Source: Roseateles depolymerans (lineage in GTDB: Bacteria > Pseudomonadota > Gammaproteobacteria > Burkholderiales > Burkholderiaceae_C). From it: a DNA stretch of 24,980 nt. A program made the position numbers and the translations under genes. Positions 22,631 through 24,980 of this stretch are shown here, piece by piece. Each line of letters begins with the position of its first letter. Position 1 is the first letter of the stretch. Under the pieces are notes generated by a model. It saw only the letters and a list, made by a program, of their open reading frames with translations, was not told the origin of the DNA and made no database searches. Location of the stretch: the NCBI GenBank assembly GCA_003241055.1, contig QFOD01000035.1, positions 1-24,980 of the forward strand, written 5' to 3'.

Positions 22631-23413
22631 TCAGGGACGTTTTGCGTCCCCTTCAAAACGTCCCTTCTCAGGCGACGGCAGTTGTGCTAGGCGGCGATAG
22701 CCGCCGCGCATCAACGCATCGCCGCGCCGCACTAGGCGGCGCACGCGGGCTCGCAAGTCGCCATCGGCATGCCAGTCAGCAGTCACTGCATCGGCCCCGA
22801 ACAGTCCTTCGGCGACCTCGCGCAAGGACGCGCCCGCCAGGGTCGCGTCGAGCGCCTGCAGGGTGTGCAGCTCCAGCAGCGCAGCAGGCGACGGCCTGGG
22901 CTTGGTATTGGCCTGAGCCTGGGCCGCACCGAGCGCATGGCCGCGGCCATGCGCGGCAGCGCCGCCGCGATGGGCATAGGCCACCGCCATGCCGTCTTCC
23001 AGGCCGGGCGCCAGCGCGTAGCGCTGGCAATGGCCGGGGCTGTGCGCGATCAGCGCCAGCCGCTTGCCGTCATGGAGCAGTTGCTTGTGGCCTGGGATGT
23101 GCCAGAAGTCGAATGCAGCAGCGTCGGGCGGTGGATCGGCATCGGGATAGAGCTGGATCACGCCGGCATGGCCGGGGAGCCAGGCCGGATGCGCGTCGCG
23201 CGCATCCAGGGCCGGGTCTTCCAGCAGGCGCAAGCCCCAGCGATGCGCCGCGTGCTGTGCCGCGTGCGACCGGCGATGACGGTGTAGCCAGTCGAGCCGG
23301 TAGTCAGGATGACGGCGCAGGTACTCCCAGGCCAATGCGAACGCATCGAGCCAGAGAACGTAGAGATAGGCGGCGGTGGGATACCAGTGCGCGAAATGGT
23401 GAGGGCTGACCAT
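22631..23413 (-). CDS. DUF2285 domain protein of the ICE backbone
   Basis: A 260-residue protein. The N-terminal part (MVSPHHFAHWYPTAAYLYVL; LAWEYLRRHPDYRLDWLHRH) is the conserved segment of a family annotated as transcriptional regulator-like in Tn4371-type elements. The C-terminal DUF2285 part contains LELHTLQALDATLAGASLRE and RRGDALMRGGYRRLAQLP, with a helix-turn-helix-like character. AGGAG lies 8 nt before ATG 23411-23413; the in-frame ATG at 23461 lacks a ribosome site. Function is unknown; regulation of the backbone is inferred from context. Its last codons and stop are formed by an 11-bp inverted repeat (22634-22664). Confidence 0.85.
   Translation of the reverse strand: MVSPHHFAHWYPTAAYLYVLWLDAFALAWEYLRRHPDYRLDWLHRHRRSHAAQHAAHRWGLRLLEDPALDARDAHPAWLPGHAGVIQLYPDADPPPDAAAFDFWHIPGHKQLLHDGKRLALIAHSPGHCQRYALAPGLEDGMAVAYAHRGGAAAHGRGHALGAAQAQANTKPRPSPAALLELHTLQALDATLAGASLREVAEGLFGADAVTADWHADGDLRARVRRLVRRGDALMRGGYRRLAQLPSPEKGRFEGDAKRP
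22634..22664. repeat. 11-bp perfect inverted repeat at the DUF2285 stop codon
   Basis: GGGACGTTTTG (22634-22644) and CAAAACGTCCC (22654-22664) are exact reverse complements with a 9-nt loop. The repeat forms the last ten or so codons of the DUF2285 gene and abuts its TGA (22631-22633). On the minus strand it could act as an mRNA 3' hairpin or weak terminator before the HTH gene, although no T-tract follows. Confidence 0.75.
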
Positions 23414-23746
23414 GACGAAGCTCCTGTCGGATAGCAGGAACGTCGCCACGGCGTCAGACATGCGGGAGCATCAAATCAACGTAGAAATCCGGTTAAGCTG
23501 TAACTGCTGGTGTCAAGACCGATGGGCTCCGGCGTGTTGCGAAATTCGTCCGAATGCGACGGCCGCCCGACTCCAAAATGTCATGCGGCACGAAATACCG
23601 TGCCGTAACGCCCGCAAAAGATCGTGGCTGTTTTACGCACGCGAGCACTGTTTCGGTGCATGAGTGCAGATTCAGACTAAGCAGGTCTGAAACAAGGCCG
23701 GAATAGTCTTAATGCGTTCGCTCGGCTGAACTGAGACGCGGGCGAT
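23414..23746. other. 333-bp intergenic region with short palindromes upstream of DUF2285
   Basis: No convincing gene was found. Two short perfect inverted repeats are present: CGGCACG (23586-23592) with CGTGCCG (23599-23605), loop of 6, and TTCAGAC (23671-23677) with GTCTGAA (23685-23691), loop of 7. A TTGACA-like -35 (minus strand, 23511-23516) faces the DUF2285 gene but lacks a good -10. The region probably carries the promoter and operators for the DUF2285-repA group. Confidence 0.45.
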
Positions 23747-24097
23747 TCAATCGACGATTGAACCGTTTTCCTGGGCCAGTCGTAGATATTCCGACAGCGG
23801 GCGCATCGCCTGGAAATACAAATCCCGCATCACGGGCTGTTTGTTCGGGCCGACGATGGAAGCGAGGTCGGACAGCTTCACGCGGCCCAGCTCGGGCATG
23901 CTGATTCCCAGGTCGATCAGGCCGTAGGCCGTGTCGCCATCGACGGGATCGAGCGAGGTCAGCAGCCAGGTGGCGTGCGCGTCGGGAGTGAACAGCCGCA
24001 CGACCGGCAACGGGTCGTTGGGCTCGTCGGCGGCGGCAAGCCGCCCGTTCACCAGCAGCGCGGCGCGCTGCTCCTCGGTGACCAGGGGAGCGTTCAT
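23747..24097 (-). CDS. DUF2958 family protein
   Basis: A 116-residue protein, MNAPLVTEEQRAALLVNGRL then AAADEPNDPLPVVRLFTPDA and HATWLLTSLDPVDGDTAYGL and so on, matching DUF2958, a small family of unknown function common on conjugative elements and plasmids. The conserved core is the PVVRLFTPDAHATWLLTSLD and DLGISMPELGRVKLSDL block. AGGAG lies 8 nt before the ATG at 24095-24097; a longer in-frame reading from 24259 has no family match. A -10-like TACAAT (minus strand, 24203-24208) lies about 105 bp upstream. The stop codon lies inside a short perfect palindrome, TTCAATC-GAC-GATTGAA (23746-23762). Confidence 0.88.
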   Translation of the reverse strand: MNAPLVTEEQRAALLVNGRLAAADEPNDPLPVVRLFTPDAHATWLLTSLDPVDGDTAYGLIDLGISMPELGRVKLSDLASIVGPNKQPVMRDLYFQAMRPLSEYLRLAQENGSIVD

Positions 24098-24248
24098 CGG
24101 GGTGCTCCTGTTCCAGCGTGGAATCGTGGCTTTGTGGTTCCCCTCGCAAGCGTGGATGCGTATTCCATCCAAGCCGTGGAAACACGAAAGCGCAGAAGCG
24201 CAATTGTAGAAATCTGGAAAGACACGATGGCGGTTCTCCGGTTTTGTC

Positions 24249-24271
24249 GGAATCCGCAAAAGCGGATTTCC
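24249..24271. promoter_or_regulatory. Inverted repeat in the DUF2958/XRE divergent gap
   Basis: AATCCGC-AAAA-GCGGATT forms a 7-bp perfect stem, extended to GG/CC with one bulged base. It lies in the AT-rich 258-bp gap between the divergent DUF2958 and XRE genes, a plausible operator for the XRE regulator or other backbone regulators. Nothing else recognisable fills the gap. Confidence 0.45.
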
Positions 24272-24355
24272 GTAAAAGAACGAATAAGAGCCAAAGGCAT
24301 GAATGAGTTAAAGATAACGTGGTTTTAATTGTGCTGCGACTTGACGCTTCTGTCC

Positions 24356-24646
24356 ATGCAGAAGCGACCCATCCAGCGCGGCCGACCGGCCGGCGCCACC
24401 ACCTACGACGCCGAATTGGCGCAAGCCTTCGGCGCGGCGGTGCGCGCGTTGCGGACGGAGCGCGGCATCGCGCAGGAGTCGCTGGCGCACCTCGCCGGCA
24501 TCGAGCGCTCCCACATGGGCAAGGTCGAGCGCGGCGAGCACATGCCCACGCTGGCGATCATCTTCAAGATCGCCAACGCACTCGAATGCAGCACGGCAGT
24601 GCTGATGAGCGAGACCGAAGGCCAGCTTGAGGCGGCTCGGTCGTAG
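24356..24646 (+). CDS. XRE-family helix-turn-helix regulator
   Basis: A 96-residue regulator, MQKRPIQRGRPAGATTYDAE, with a standard Cro/CI-type HTH: FGAAVRALRTERGIAQESLA, then HLAGIERSHMGKVERGEHMP and TLAIIFKIANALECSTAVLM. Single-domain XRE proteins of this kind sit in the backbone of Tn4371-like elements near DUF736/DUF2958 genes and presumably repress transfer or maintenance genes. It is the only plus-strand backbone gene in this part, divergent from DUF2958 and convergent with DUF736. No clear ribosome site precedes the ATG at 24356; an in-frame TTG (24329) is the alternative. Confidence 0.88.
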   Translation: MQKRPIQRGRPAGATTYDAELAQAFGAAVRALRTERGIAQESLAHLAGIERSHMGKVERGEHMPTLAIIFKIANALECSTAVLMSETEGQLEAARS

Positions 24647-24654
24647 CGGGACTG

Positions 24655-24678
24655 CGCCCCGCCGCAGCGGGCGGGGCG
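24655..24678. terminator. GC-rich hairpin between convergent XRE and DUF736 genes
   Basis: CGCCCCGCC (24655-24663) and GGCGGGGCG (24670-24678) form a perfect 9-bp stem with a 6-nt loop, 9 bp past the XRE stop. A second perfect stem, GGCGGCC-GTCA-GGCCGCC (24681-24698), contains the DUF736 stop codon. Position between convergent genes suggests transcription termination from both sides, but no T-tract follows. Confidence 0.55.
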
Positions 24679-24688
24679 TCGGCGGCCG

Positions 24689-24980
24689 TCAGGCCGCCTG
24701 GGGCTTGCTGCGCGACCAGATCAGGTCGTGCGTGCCGCTCTCGCCTTCGATCAGGCGGGCGTAGACCGTGGCCGGGAACGAAGGATCGTCGAGGGTCACG
24801 GAGATGTACTCCCGCCCGGCCTCGCTTGTCTTCTTCCACGCCGCGCCGATGTCGTGGCCGGCCGCCTGCAGGCGGAAGTCCGGGGCCTTCTCGTTGTCGC
24901 CCTTGTCGTTGGGCACCAGCTTGACCTTGACGTTGAGCGTCAGGGTGCGAAGCGTGCCGGTGAAGCCGTCTTTGTCTGCG
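24689..24980 (-). CDS. DUF736 family protein, start outside the window
   Basis: A 96-codon fragment read from the window edge: ADKDGFTGTLRTLTLNVKVK then LVPNDKGDNEKAPDFRLQAA and GHDIGAAWKKTSEAGREYIS, ending LIWSRSKPQAA. This is DUF736, a small single-domain family (about 100 residues) found almost only on conjugative elements and plasmids; its function is unknown. By family length only the first few residues (typically MANIGTFT-like) are missing beyond base 24980. An internal GTG at 24916 should not be taken as the start because the conserved family sequence continues upstream of it. Confidence 0.9.
   Translation of the reverse strand, partial: ADKDGFTGTLRTLTLNVKVKLVPNDKGDNEKAPDFRLQAAGHDIGAAWKKTSEAGREYISVTLDDPSFPATVYARLIEGESGTHDLIWSRSKPQAA

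Noticed and set aside
23412..23663. An 83-codon plus-strand frame upstream of the DUF2285 gene.
   Set aside because: It starts inside the DUF2285 ribosome-site region, has no recognisable domain and mixed composition; treated as intergenic.

Overview
The window is a high-GC stretch from a proteobacterium. Genus cannot be read from it; Pseudomonas-, Stenotrophomonas- or Burkholderiales-type hosts would all fit. It covers most of the central part of an integrative and conjugative element of the Tn4371 family. The evidence is the gene order read on the minus strand: DUF736, DUF2958, DUF2285, HTH/AlpA-like, repA, parA, ribbon-helix-helix, DUF2840, traF, relaxase (rlxS-like), then cargo, then LysR, eexN, traG, copG-like and trbB. 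Both ends run off the window: trbB is cut at base 1 and the DUF736 gene at base 24980. The integrase and the rest of the trb operon lie outside.

Backbone, right part (about 16.6-25 kb). A plus-strand XRE regulator sits among minus-strand backbone genes. A replication/partition block follows, with three 19-bp iteron-like direct repeats between parA and repA. Then comes a very tight chain, parA - RHH - DUF2840 - traF - orf147 - rlxS, in which every junction is a 4-nt ATGA overlap. The orf147 segment carries three strong nested hairpins just upstream of the relaxase.

Cargo (about 4.6-16.6 kb). There are two modules. (1) A metal module: a minus-strand HME-RND efflux operon (czcB-like, czcA-like, DUF3240, czcC-like), divergent from a plus-strand cytochrome b561 - VIT1-family transporter pair. 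The pair runs convergently into a response regulator/histidine kinase operon. The divergent intergenic region holds a perfect 21-bp inverted repeat. Each arm is a tandem 9-mer with an 11-bp period, and a near copy of the same tandem box lies upstream of the response regulator gene. This predicts one OmpR-type regulon over the whole module. (2) A sulfide/persulfide module: a BigR-like ArsR repressor with its Cys pair, a rhodanese-DUF2892 fusion and a stand-alone DUF2892 protein, divergent from a persulfide-dioxygenase-like (Blh/ETHE1) gene across an AT-rich promoter-operator.

Backbone, left part (1-4.6 kb). A LysR regulator lies next to a truncated second LysR 5' end at the cargo border. Then come an entry-exclusion-like lipoprotein with a strong terminator, the VirD4-type coupling protein TraG, a CopG-like protein and the ATPase TrbB (traG, copG and trbB again with ATGA overlaps). 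No tRNA, rRNA, CRISPR or complete insertion sequence was seen.
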